Shown here: one piece after another, positions 23,969 to 32,121 of the stretch | Layout of the letters: each line of letters opens with the position of its first letter | Numbering within the stretch: position 1 is the first letter of the stretch | Assembly (NCBI GenBank): GCA_964355675.1 | Contig: CAYHEC010000030.1 | Span: 1-37,757 of the forward strand | Reading direction: 5' to 3' | Length of the DNA stretch: 37,757 bases | DNA from: CAMBDS01 sp964355675 | GTDB taxonomy: Bacteria; Electryoneota; AABM5-125-24; Hatepunaeales; Hatepunaeaceae | The notes under the pieces: model-generated | Database searches by the model: none | The model's input: only the letters and a program-made list of their open reading frames with translations | Told to the model about the DNA's origin: nothing | Made by a program: the position numbers and the translations under genes

Positions 23969-26900
23969 ATGATTTACATTTCAGCGCCCTCCGCCCGTAC
24001 ATCATCTCGAAGTGCTTTCATTAGGAGCTCCTTCGCTAAGCCCTTAATTGCACCACTTTTCGAAAGACCTGAGTGCGGATTCGTCTCAATACTCCGACCG
24101 CATCCCTCAAGAGTCTTCATTGTTCCCAGAGTTTTCGAGTTTATAAAGAGGCGTATCCCGCTGATTACTCTTCTCCTGATCGGCTTGTTAGCCTCCCAGG
24201 CAATGGCTTTGTCGGCTGACGTTCCCGTCCCATCACTATCGGTTTCGCCTGCGTCATTGTCGTTCGGCGAGGTTCTGCTGGGGGAAAGTCTGGCGGCTGA
24301 GCTGACCNNNNNNNNNNNNNNNNNNNNNNNNNNNNNNNNNNNNNNNNNNNNNNNNNNNNNNNNNNNNNNNNNNNNNNNNNNNNNNNNNNNNNNNNNNNNN
24401 NNNNNNNATTATCAAGGCAGTCTGGTGATCGTTTCCAACGATCCGGGGCAAGGCGCGCGGCGAGTCGAGCTTCGCGGCGTCGGCCGTTCGGCTGACGTTC
24501 CCGTCCCATCACTATCGGTTTCGCCTGCGTCATTGTCGTTCGGCGAGGTTCTGCTGGGGGAAAGTCTGGCGGCTGAGCTGACCGTTCGCAACGACGGCGA
24601 CACGACGTTAGTCATCGAGCAGGTCTATAGCGAAACGGGTGAGTTCCAGGTTGACTTTGTCGGCGGGGCTGCGTCTGAAGTGTCGCCATTTACGTTTGTT
24701 CGCACCGACGTCAGCCATTCTATCTTAGTAGAATCAGCCGTTCTCGACGGCGAAGCTTTATCCGACGGATCGGAAGTCGGCGTGTTCACGCCGGTGGGGT
24801 TGTGCGCTGGAAGTGGCCGTGTCGAGCGCGCCGGCGTGCGCTTTGGGTTTGCGGCTTGGGCCGACGACGCCAACAGCGACGTAATCGACGGTTTCCGTGC
24901 CGGTGAGTCGTTCGGGTTCCGTTACTGGGACGCTGGGACGGGTCGCGAGGTTAGGGCTTCGGCAGAATATATCGACGGTCCCGAGGTGTATGGCGCCAAT
25001 AGTGTGACGGTTCTTCGCCTGACCGGCATGATCGAACAGGATGGCCGAGTCGCAGTTGGTGACAGTATCAATGTAATGATTACATTCGAGCCATTGTCCG
25101 AAATAGACTATGAATCGGCCTTGGTAATTGTCTCTAATGATCCTGACAATCCCGAAGTTAGAGTGGAATTAAGTGGAGTCGGGACTGTTTTTCATGAACC
25201 AGCACCAGTAATTGAACTCAACCTCGATGTACTTGACCTTGGCGAAGTTGTCGTTGGTGAGAATACGTTCGGTGATTTTACCATCTCAAACAATGGCAAT
25301 GCTCCTCTGATAATCGAAAGTATTCGTAGCGGTGACCGCGCATTTTGGGTCGATTTTGCCGCTGGTAATGAGGCCGAAGAGTCACCCTTCCATTACAACC
25401 GCACAGATGAAAGTCATTCGCTACTCATCGATGAGGCAACCCTTGACGGATCACCTCTGAGCGAAGGCTCCGAAGTCGGTGTCTTCACGCCTGGAGGAGT
25501 TTGTGCAGGTGCAGAACCGGTGGAAAGGGAAGGCCTCCCCATTGGAATTGCGGCTTGGCGAGATGATCCCACCACCGAGGCAATTGATGGTTTTAGAGAG
25601 GATGACGATTTCATCTTCCGTTTCTGGGATTCGAGATCCAGACGTGAGCTTGTAGCGATGGCTCGGTTCCAGCAGGGACCGGAAACTTTCCAACTCAATG
25701 CTGTGAGCGTTCTTAACTTAACTGGACGACTTGGGAATGTTCAAATTGAAGAAGCGGAAAGTTATCGCGTTCGTGTTTGGTTTGCTCCGACTGATGAAAG
25801 TGAATATCGAACTGACCTGATCATTGTCTCTAACGACCCTGAAACACCCGAACTATCAGTCGCTTTAACTGGTATTGGCATAAGAATTAACCATCCTCCC
25901 GAAGTTATCCGCCCGATCGACAGGTTCGATGCGCCAGAGGACTGCGGCGAGCAAGCCATTGCCGACTTGGATGAAGTTTTCAGTGACCCTGATGGTGACA
26001 TTCTCAGCTTCTTCTTCGAATGTGATGTAGATCTTAATCTTCGTCTGGATGATTCGAACGTCCTCACGGTCAATCCGCCTCCGGAATATTCAGGAGAGGC
26101 TAACGTAATCTTGGTTGCCTTAGACGATCAGGGCCGTGAAGCAAGACTTCTCCAACAAGTTAACGCTGAATCTGCAAACTCTTCTTTTGCTCTACGTCCA
26201 TTACCAAATCTAAGTGGCGAAAGGCACCTAAGGAAGGTCGATGATGAGCCAGCAATCACTCGAGATCTGGCCGCCGCACATAGATTCACTCTTGCGATTC
26301 TTCAAGTGAATGACCCGCCAGTCATTAGATCTGCTAACGGCGATCCTCTCGAAGCTGTGATCGACGTAGTTTTCAGCGAAGGGCTCTTAGGCCAGTTCGT
26401 ATTGAGAGCCAACGATAACGACAATTTCGATTCAACTCTTACGTGGAGCCTTCCTGATCAAGACGGGCTTCCGAACGGCTTCGCATTCATTGATAATGGC
26501 GACGGTACCTCTTCCTTTAGATGGACGCCCCCGTTTGGCTCGGCGAGACAACAACCCTATACACCAACCTTCCGTGTGGTCGATCCAAACGATGAAAGTG
26601 ACGAGATTGTTGTCCGCATTACGGTCAACCACATCAATCGGCCGCCGATGCTCGAGCGTCCAATCTTCCCATTTGCCATTGACGAAGATCCTCAACCAGC
26701 ACGGATTGTTATTGCAGATCTCAATACGGTGTTTGTTGATCCAGATGGTGATGTGCTTGGATTTGGGTTCGAAGGACGGGCGGAACTTGGACTCGAAATT
26801 ACCGATAACGTTCTTTCCATCCAACCTCGCCGCGATTACAATTCGCCCCGTGGGGACAATGTGAATGTTCTTGCCTGGGATGCTACAGACACCACTACCC

Positions 26901-27577
26901 AAGGATTTCGAATTACCATTCGTCCGATCAACGATCCACCCGGTGCGTTCGATCTATTATCGCCTGTCGATGGATTTGCGGTGGATTCGACTCATTACAA
27001 TGTAGCGTTTCGTTGGCAGTACGCCACGAATGTTGACGTAGATCAGATTGCCTATACCGTTAATCTGCGAGTGAGATACGAACAACTCGATACTACCCTT
27101 CGCAGAGGACCTGTTGCAATCGATTCGTTGACCTGGAACTTAGGCGAAGTCCTGCTTGGGCTCGGGCTGACCCATCATCGCAATTCGTTCGATGTCGAAA
27201 TGAACTGGTCGGTATCTGCTAATGATGCGGAGTTCACGGTTAATTCAACCTCACAGCGGCGTTTGACTGTCCGCTCGCCAATCTCCGTTGAAGTGGATGG
27301 CTATTCAGCTCCCACTGAATTCTCGCTTTCTTCTGCATACCCGAATCCCTTTAACTCCTCATGCCATCTGGAATTTGCGCTCCCGGTACGTTCGAAGGTC
27401 AGACTGATTGTTTGCGATCAGCGCGGACGACAGATTTCCGGCTTGGTAGATGGTGAGATGGAGCCAGGTCACCATACGGTTACATGGGATGCTACATCTC
27501 TTCCAGCCGGGATATATCTGGCACAGATGGAAGCCTCGAATGTTCGGTTTATTCAGAAACTGGTCTTGATTAAATAA
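23969..27577 (+). CDS. Giant repetitive surface protein with sorting tail (contains assembly gap)
   Basis: The protein has about 1,200 residues as assembled. The N-terminus after ATG 23969 is long before the hydrophobic segment (PLITLLLIGLLASQAMA), so the true start may be nearer to it. The body has repeats of an immunoglobulin-like ASPM/SPD-2/Hydin-type domain (SLSVSPASLSFGEVLLGE, FTISNNGNAPLIIESI). Each is followed by a domain with GVFTP.G.CAGA and AAW.DD (24711-25027, 25412-25726). Cadherin/dystroglycan-like modules (EVFSDPDGDILSF, TVFVDPDGDVLGF) come next, and the end is a type IX-like sorting tail (SSAYPNPFNSSCHLEF...GIYLAQMEA...LVLIK). It is probably exported across the outer membrane and displayed. 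A 100-N gap lies at 24308-24407; the number of repeats is unknown. Confidence 0.8.
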   Translation: MIYISAPSARTSSRSAFIRSSFAKPLIAPLFERPECGFVSILRPHPSRVFIVPRVFEFIKRRIPLITLLLIGLLASQAMALSADVPVPSLSVSPASLSFGEVLLGESLAAELTXXXXXXXXXXXXXXXXXXXXXXXXXXXXXXXXXXYQGSLVIVSNDPGQGARRVELRGVGRSADVPVPSLSVSPASLSFGEVLLGESLAAELTVRNDGDTTLVIEQVYSETGEFQVDFVGGAASEVSPFTFVRTDVSHSILVESAVLDGEALSDGSEVGVFTPVGLCAGSGRVERAGVRFGFAAWADDANSDVIDGFRAGESFGFRYWDAGTGREVRASAEYIDGPEVYGANSVTVLRLTGMIEQDGRVAVGDSINVMITFEPLSEIDYESALVIVSNDPDNPEVRVELSGVGTVFHEPAPVIELNLDVLDLGEVVVGENTFGDFTISNNGNAPLIIESIRSGDRAFWVDFAAGNEAEESPFHYNRTDESHSLLIDEATLDGSPLSEGSEVGVFTPGGVCAGAEPVEREGLPIGIAAWRDDPTTEAIDGFREDDDFIFRFWDSRSRRELVAMARFQQGPETFQLNAVSVLNLTGRLGNVQIEEAESYRVRVWFAPTDESEYRTDLIIVSNDPETPELSVALTGIGIRINHPPEVIRPIDRFDAPEDCGEQAIADLDEVFSDPDGDILSFFFECDVDLNLRLDDSNVLTVNPPPEYSGEANVILVALDDQGREARLLQQVNAESANSSFALRPLPNLSGERHLRKVDDEPAITRDLAAAHRFTLAILQVNDPPVIRSANGDPLEAVIDVVFSEGLLGQFVLRANDNDNFDSTLTWSLPDQDGLPNGFAFIDNGDGTSSFRWTPPFGSARQQPYTPTFRVVDPNDESDEIVVRITVNHINRPPMLERPIFPFAIDEDPQPARIVIADLNTVFVDPDGDVLGFGFEGRAELGLEITDNVLSIQPRRDYNSPRGDNVNVLAWDATDTTTQGFRITIRPINDPPGAFDLLSPVDGFAVDSTHYNVAFRWQYATNVDVDQIAYTVNLRVRYEQLDTTLRRGPVAIDSLTWNLGEVLLGLGLTHHRNSFDVEMNWSVSANDAEFTVNSTSQRRLTVRSPISVEVDGYSAPTEFSLSSAYPNPFNSSCHLEFALPVRSKVRLIVCDQRGRQISGLVDGEMEPGHHTVTWDATSLPAGIYLAQMEASNVRFIQKLVLIK
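24212..24583 (+). repeat. 96-base perfect direct repeat around an N gap
   Basis: 24212-24307 and 24488-24583 are identical. The 100-N gap starts exactly where the first copy ends, so the assembler stopped at the repeat. Each copy encodes the start of the ASPM/Hydin-like domain. The true distance and copy number are unknown. Confidence 0.95.
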
Positions 27578-27752
27578 AACCTAAATAAATAACCAACATC
27601 GGGATGAAGGTTCAATAAATGGCCTCATCCCGACTAATATCAACAACAGCCCTAAGTCGTTGCACGAAGGGAAAGTCTAGGAAGAAATAATGAAAGATCG
27701 AAACAAACAGTCCTCACGTGCAATCACTGAGGGAAACATTTCAGGAGGAAGA

Positions 27753-30641
27753 ATGAAACGTTCCGTTACGTTCTGGATTACCGCCCTCTTGATGGTCGGC
27801 TTAGTTGGAAGCGTATTTGCTCTACCGACTGCCAAAATCAAGGTGCTTGGCGTTACGCCTCGCACGGTAGCCATTAACGCCAATGACATCTACACAGTCA
27901 CATCGACCGGACTCGGCAATGTCGGTGTTGGAGAGAAAACGTACCTCGCTGGCAACCAGGGAGATACGACAATTACGGCATGGTCATGGACGCTGACTGC
28001 AAGGCCGAACAACTCGACTGCGGCGCTAAGTGCCGGCGACCAAGCAGTTATTACCTTGAGGCCCGATCTTTCGGGAACTTACACCATCACACTGCAAGTG
28101 ACTAATGCTACCGGTCAAAGCGACCCGGTCACCTACAAGGTCAACGCGGCTAACTACGCAGGCGTTGGCGAAGTCACTGGCGAAGCCAATGCCCCTGAGT
28201 GCGCTGGTTGCCATGCTGGACAAGTTGATGACGTTTATAGTGCGTTCAATAACACGAAGCATGCTTCGATATTCTCGCGCAATTATGATGGCGCGGATGG
28301 TTCGGGGTATCGCCTCACCTGTCTAAAATGCCACACGACCGGCTGGAACGTCGATACTCTGGCTGTCAACCATGGATTTGATGATGAAGCTACCGCCGAA
28401 GGCTGGGCTTTTATCGACTCAGCCAACGGTGGACTTCGTGCTGGCGCCTGGGATGCAATGAAGCAAAACTTCCCAAACACATCTAATAAGGCTAACATTC
28501 AGTGTGAAGCCTGCCATGGTCCCGGTTCCCGACATAATGGCAATACGGCAGACAACAGGATGTCCAAATCCCTTGACACGGGCATCTGCGCCCGGTGCCA
28601 CGACTCCGGTTCGAATCACATCAAGACTTATCAGTGGAACAACTCATTACACGCGCATGCTATTGAAGAAAGTCGGACCGGATGCGTGGATTGCCATAGT
28701 GGTCGCGGGTTTATCGAGAATCTTGCCGGTGTACCGGATTCGCTGGCTAACCTCGAGTATGTACCGATCAACTGTTCCACTTGCCATGATCCGCATAGCG
28801 CAACTAACGAGTTCCAGCTCCGCAATGTTGCTCCCTATAGGTTGATGAACGGAGTTGAGGTTGACTTCGGTTTGGGGAACCTCTGTGTGAGATGCCACCA
28901 CTCCCGAGTTGACGTAAGAACCTACCCCGCGGCACGTCCAACCTCTCGTTTTGGACCGCATCACGGCCCACAGGGTGAAATGCTGGCGGGAACAGGTGGA
29001 GTTGAGTTTGGTCGTGAGATGAGAAACGGTCCTCATGCGGCGCTCGTTGAAAACGGTTGCGTTGGCTGTCACATGGCCGCGACTCCTGTGGCGGGTGCTG
29101 GATTGAACACCGTTGGTGCTCATACCTTTGCAATGGTTGCCAATGGCGTCGAGAATACCGCCGCCTGCGCAGAATGCCACGGCGAAGTTGAGTCGTTCGA
29201 AGCCTTCCAGGCCGGTGGCGACTGGGATCACGATGGCACAACCGAAAGTGTCCAAGCTGAAATTCTCGGCATGCAGAACACAATCATTGGGATGCTCCCC
29301 CGCGGCGCCGCGGTTCCTGACACGAACTACACCCTCGCCCAAAAGCAGGCATACTATAATTACATTTTCGTGGTGGAAGATAAGTCCCAAGGTATGCACA
29401 ACGCTTATTATGCACGCGACCTCCTTCAGGCCGCAATCGACAACATACCGGTAGGGCGTACTCTGCGTGTGAATCTCCTTCGTGGTTGGAACACAATGTC
29501 GATCAACGTCACTCCGGCGCGCAACCTCTGGGTTGGCAATCAAGGAGCTGATGTCCGCAGGATGCTCCAATCTCTACGCATCGATCAACAAAATCACCAC
29601 GTTCAGGTGATGAAGGACGATCTGGGTAATTTCTATCTACCCCAGTTCGACTTCAACAATATCGCTTACTGGAGCCTGATCGACGGCTACCAGATCAAGG
29701 TGGATGAAGACGTAACGATTGAATGGACAGGACTGGCAATCGACCCGACCGCAGACATTCCACTCGCTCAAGGTTGGAACACTGTTCCTTACTATCCGAC
29801 CTACTTCCTGAGCGCCGAAGCTCCCGACCTGCCGGTTGTCGCTTCGATTCGTGATCATCTCCTCGTAGCCAAGGATGATATGGGAAGGTTCATGCTCCCG
29901 GCATTCGAATTCTCGAATATGAATCCCTGGGCAAAAGGCAAGGGATATCAGGTGAAGGTCGATGCAAACTGCACTTTGAATTATCCTGCTGAACAGCGCG
30001 CCCTTGCCGCTTCTGAAGAAGTAATTGTTGCGGGTCCTTGGGGAACGTTCACTCCGACCGGTTCCTCGATGAGTCTCCTTATCACCGACGTCGTCGTTCC
30101 CAACGGAAGCCAGATTTGCGCAGTCAGCAAGTCAGCCGCTATTGTTGGTGTTGGCTCCGTTCAGGATGGTCGTTGCGGTTTGGCAGTCTGGGGAGACGAC
30201 CAGACAACCGACGCAGTTGATGGCTTGCTCGCCAGCGAGACATTCTCCCTGAAATTGTGGAATGTTGAGACTGGCATACAGGCTGAACTAAGCGCCAAGA
30301 TGGTTTTAGGATCAGGATTGGTCTTCAAGTCTGATGATTTCGCCGTCGCCAAGGCGGTTGTTCTTGAGACAGTTCCAGCCACTTATTACCTCGGCCTGAA
30401 CTATCCGAATCCGTTCAACTCTTCGACACGGATTGCGTTCGGTCTGCCCACAGCAGGCAAAGTTTCTGTCAAGGTGTATGATTTAGCCGGTCGCGTAATT
30501 GCGACTTTGGCTGAAGGCGACCTGTCGGCTGGCAACCATCTGACTCTCTGGAATGCAGACTCCGCTCCTGCGGGTCTCTATCTGGTGAAAATGGAAGCCG
30601 GATCGTTCTCTGATACGCGTAAGGTGACGCTCCTGAAGTAA
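27753..30641 (+). CDS. Nine-haem cytochrome c with type IX-like sorting tail
   Basis: This protein of about 962 residues starts at ATG 27753, with AGGAGGAAG just before it; the upstream in-frame ATG (27690) would add 21 residues before the signal peptide KRSVTFWITALLMVGLVGSVFA. Then come a PKD-like domain (WSWTLTARPNN...GTYTITLQVTNATGQSDPVTYKV) and a multihaem region with nine CxxCH motifs: CAGCH, CLKCH, CEACH, CARCH, CVDCH, CSTCH, CVRCH, CVGCH, CAECH. Next are two copies of a GWN...GYQ-KV domain, one AVWGDD domain and the tail NYPNPFNSSTRIAFGLP...LLK. It is likely secreted or surface-bound and conducts electrons to extracellular acceptors or partners. The family (cytochrome c554-like) is inferred. 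Confidence 0.85.
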   Translation: MKRSVTFWITALLMVGLVGSVFALPTAKIKVLGVTPRTVAINANDIYTVTSTGLGNVGVGEKTYLAGNQGDTTITAWSWTLTARPNNSTAALSAGDQAVITLRPDLSGTYTITLQVTNATGQSDPVTYKVNAANYAGVGEVTGEANAPECAGCHAGQVDDVYSAFNNTKHASIFSRNYDGADGSGYRLTCLKCHTTGWNVDTLAVNHGFDDEATAEGWAFIDSANGGLRAGAWDAMKQNFPNTSNKANIQCEACHGPGSRHNGNTADNRMSKSLDTGICARCHDSGSNHIKTYQWNNSLHAHAIEESRTGCVDCHSGRGFIENLAGVPDSLANLEYVPINCSTCHDPHSATNEFQLRNVAPYRLMNGVEVDFGLGNLCVRCHHSRVDVRTYPAARPTSRFGPHHGPQGEMLAGTGGVEFGREMRNGPHAALVENGCVGCHMAATPVAGAGLNTVGAHTFAMVANGVENTAACAECHGEVESFEAFQAGGDWDHDGTTESVQAEILGMQNTIIGMLPRGAAVPDTNYTLAQKQAYYNYIFVVEDKSQGMHNAYYARDLLQAAIDNIPVGRTLRVNLLRGWNTMSINVTPARNLWVGNQGADVRRMLQSLRIDQQNHHVQVMKDDLGNFYLPQFDFNNIAYWSLIDGYQIKVDEDVTIEWTGLAIDPTADIPLAQGWNTVPYYPTYFLSAEAPDLPVVASIRDHLLVAKDDMGRFMLPAFEFSNMNPWAKGKGYQVKVDANCTLNYPAEQRALAASEEVIVAGPWGTFTPTGSSMSLLITDVVVPNGSQICAVSKSAAIVGVGSVQDGRCGLAVWGDDQTTDAVDGLLASETFSLKLWNVETGIQAELSAKMVLGSGLVFKSDDFAVAKAVVLETVPATYYLGLNYPNPFNSSTRIAFGLPTAGKVSVKVYDLAGRVIATLAEGDLSAGNHLTLWNADSAPAGLYLVKMEAGSFSDTRKVTLLK

Positions 30642-30662
30642 GGCGCGGTCATCGGTTCGTAA

Positions 30663-30695
30663 AAAAGGGGCGATCCACAGCGGACCGCCCCTTTT
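30663..30695 (+). terminator. Intrinsic terminator, possibly bidirectional
   Basis: AAAAGGGGCGATCC pairs with GGACCGCCCCTTTT with one mismatch around a short loop. A and T runs on both sides allow it to end the cytochrome gene and perhaps also the minus-strand PLD-fold gene. Confidence 0.85.
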
Positions 30696-30714
30696 GATAT
30701 TTGTTCTTGTGGTG

Positions 30715-30806
30715 CTCGCGTAGGGTCGATTTCCAAATCGACCTCCCATAACGGTGGAATTGTAACCCGCCCTCGCTTCCCGGTACGACAGGCAGTCAGC
30801 CTGTCA
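30715..30806. repeat. Palindromes at the convergent gene ends
   Basis: GGTCGATTT/AAATCGACC with GCGTAG (30718-30743) repeats the units at 12642 and 15276. GACAGGC/GCCTGTC at 30787-30805 overlaps the stop codon of the PLD-fold gene. Confidence 0.8.
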
Positions 30807-32046
30807 CTTTATCACGCTCATAATAAATAGAGTCGAGAAATGCAGCCCTTGCTTTCCAGACCGCAAGCACAGTACTGTCAGTTATTAGCGGCTTTGAATT
30901 CCACCATTTACTTTCATGAACTGGCTCTATTAATCGATGCCAGTAGTTTTCTATCGTTAGTTTTCTTGGGTCAATCCTAAGCTCCTTATACATCTTCGAT
31001 GCGTCTATTTTTCCGTTAATTGAAACGAATGTGTCAGGGCGTTTGTAAACCAGTAATCTCGACGCAGTTGCTAATTTCATTGACCATCGTTTAGGATCAC
31101 CACGACTTCTTTGGATTGAATGCAGATCCGTTTCTAATTTGATCAGAGCATTCACAAATTCAGAATAATGATGTTCATGGACCTTGCCATTTACAGGAAT
31201 GTACTTTATTACCGAATCGAGTAGTTGGAAATTATCTCGCAAAGTAGGTTCAAATGTGTTGCGCAGTCGTCCCCATGCACCCCAATCTTGACGATGTCCC
31301 GATGAGTCTTTTGGATCAATAAGACCAAATAAACGCCTCCGATTATCAAAGTTCATGTTGGTAAGTGGATCGATCTCCTTGAACCACTGATGTGCGATTT
31401 CCAATAATTTGATTCGTTCTTCCACATGCCCAATTCTAATTCTCTTATCACCTTCATTTCTGACATATTCGTAATAATCACTCCAATTCATTCTTAATAC
31501 ATCCTTTACTCCAGAATTCATATCTCTCATTTCGTCTTCAATGTTCGGTTGCCTTCTCCATTTTTTTTCATATTCAGCGATTTGCTTTTGGCTCGGATTA
31601 AAGCCAATTTGCCATTTTTCAAAAATGTACTTACGAGTTTCACTTCCAAAATTGGTGTTGTTCTTATTTGATGATATATAAACACAAGCTTCTTCGTTGG
31701 TTGAAAAAGCTGATTTCGTGAAATTTGCACTCCCAATGATGCAGGTCCAATCCTGATCCGAATTCCAGAATAAGTATATTTTGGGATGAAATAAGTTCTT
31801 GCAAGTTTGTTCCTTGCTAATGAACTTTATAGATGAAGATTCAGGAAATTTCTTTAAGAAATCAGGATGAGTTCCGGTTCGATCTAATCCAACAATAATG
31901 AATTTCTTAGCCGATTGATCATCTAGGAAATGGTACATGAAGTCATCGGGTGATGCCCACGCAACAGCCCAATACCATTCCTTGTAATCTCTTGCCAAAC
32001 GCTCAAATGTAGATCGAAGTTGACTGTTATTAGTTATAAGTTCCAT
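30796..32046 (-). CDS. PLD-fold (phospholipase D-like) protein
   Basis: This 416-residue protein has one HKD-type motif: HPK at 87-89 with a nearby Asp (97 or 99), then IIGSANFTKSAF at 103-114, the GS-x-N part of the motif. The spacing between K and D is a little longer than in classical PLD. Members with one motif form dimers; many are nucleases, for example in restriction or defence. The C-terminal 250 residues are basic, Trp/Arg-rich and unfamiliar, and may be DNA-binding or a partner interface. The ATG at 32046 has AGGAG six bases upstream. The gene is AT-rich compared with its neighbours, and its last codons and TGA sit in a palindrome. No restriction or toxin partner is adjacent. Confidence 0.75.
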   Translation of the reverse strand: MELITNNSQLRSTFERLARDYKEWYWAVAWASPDDFMYHFLDDQSAKKFIIVGLDRTGTHPDFLKKFPESSSIKFISKEQTCKNLFHPKIYLFWNSDQDWTCIIGSANFTKSAFSTNEEACVYISSNKNNTNFGSETRKYIFEKWQIGFNPSQKQIAEYEKKWRRQPNIEDEMRDMNSGVKDVLRMNWSDYYEYVRNEGDKRIRIGHVEERIKLLEIAHQWFKEIDPLTNMNFDNRRRLFGLIDPKDSSGHRQDWGAWGRLRNTFEPTLRDNFQLLDSVIKYIPVNGKVHEHHYSEFVNALIKLETDLHSIQRSRGDPKRWSMKLATASRLLVYKRPDTFVSINGKIDASKMYKELRIDPRKLTIENYWHRLIEPVHESKWWNSKPLITDSTVLAVWKARAAFLDSIYYERDKVTG

Positions 32047-32121
32047 TGGATACTCCTAATTCATTTTTTTAATTAATATGGGTTTGAATTTCCACTTAAG
32101 TTGTGATTTGCTTTGCTGACA

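Noticed and set aside
28647..29570. Long minus-strand ORF (307 codons)
   Set aside because: It lies antisense to the nine-haem cytochrome, whose CxxCH motifs and tail are unmistakable.
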